From: Thermoleophilia bacterium
Lineage (GTDB): Bacteria; Actinomycetota; Thermoleophilia; RBG-16-64-13
Length of the DNA stretch: 6,401 nucleotides
Direction of reading: 5' to 3'
Assembly: GCA_016929985.1 (NCBI GenBank)
Contig: JAFGIH010000116.1
Span: 1-6,401 of the forward strand
Shown here piece by piece: positions 6,340-6,401 of the stretch. The notes below the pieces were generated by a model. It was not told the DNA's origin and did no database searches. It saw nothing but the letters and a program-made list of their open reading frames with translations. Position 1 is the first letter of the stretch; the number at the start of each line of letters is the position of its first letter. The position numbers and the translations under genes were made by a program.

Positions 6340-6401
6340 ATGCTCGTGTTGGGCATTGAAACAAGCTGTGACGAGACTTCGGCCGCGGTCGTACGCGGTC
6401 C
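6340..6401 (+). CDS. tsaD: tRNA N6-adenosine threonylcarbamoyltransferase, N-terminal fragment (cut by window end)
   Basis: Only 20 complete codons are visible, but they read M-L-V-L-G-I-E-T-S-C-D-E-T-S-A-A-V-V-R-G, the highly conserved first strand and GIETSCDET motif of TsaD (YgjD/Gcp, ASKHA-fold). TsaD transfers the threonylcarbamoyl group from threonylcarbamoyl-AMP to A37 of tRNAs that read ANN codons, working with TsaB and TsaE in bacteria. ATG 6340 gives the usual family N-terminus, but GGAGG at 6333-6337 is only 2 bases upstream; a GTG at 6346 would have an 8-base spacer and lose two residues of the first strand. I keep ATG on family length. It is divergent from korA and probably starts its own unit. 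Confidence 0.9.
   Translation, partial: MLVLGIETSCDETSAAVVRG

Overview
The window is a compact, GC-rich bacterial chromosomal segment with six recognisable protein genes, two of them cut by the window edges. I see no rRNA, tRNA, CRISPR array, insertion sequence or phage gene. Strong GGAGG-type Shine-Dalgarno sites, GTG and TTG starts and strong G/C bias at third positions (which creates many long antisense open frames) fit a high-GC bacterium. The mix of a PilX/DUF7305-type pilus-associated protein, a cysteine-bearing Gfo/Idh/MocA oxidoreductase, a secreted GH26-type hydrolase and a ferredoxin-dependent 2-oxoacid oxidoreductase suggests a polysaccharide-using lineage such as Planctomycetota, Armatimonadota or related candidate phyla. 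That placement is inference; no gene here settles it.

Layout. Bases 1-1116 (+) hold the end of a type IV pilus/PilX-like protein with a DUF7305-type beta-rich C-terminus. A 12-bp perfect inverted repeat (1150-1178) lies between it and the convergent Gfo/Idh/MocA dehydrogenase gene (1205-2350, -). A 216-base non-coding gap (2351-2566) follows. A tight minus-strand cluster runs from 6151 down to 2567: korA (gamma-alpha fusion subunit of a 2-oxoacid:ferredoxin oxidoreductase), korB (beta subunit, 4-base GTGA overlap with korA) and a secreted GH26-like glycoside hydrolase starting 1 or 13 bases after the korB stop. Bases 6152-6339 are a divergent intergenic region, and from 6340 (+) the first codons of tsaD are visible.

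How the genes work together. KorA and KorB together form a complete TPP- and Fe-S-dependent enzyme that converts a 2-oxoacid plus CoA to acyl-CoA, CO2 and reduced ferredoxin. The GH26-like protein would act outside the cytoplasm on a beta-mannan or similar glycan, and the Gfo/Idh/MocA enzyme could oxidise or reduce a released sugar or sugar derivative in the cytoplasm. The spacing makes co-transcription of the hydrolase with korAB likely, but a functional link between them is not evident. The pilus-type gene and tsaD appear to be independent flanking units. I found no convincing undescribed system; the most unusual points are the korAB-glycosidase junction and the residue changes at key sites in KorB and the glycosidase.
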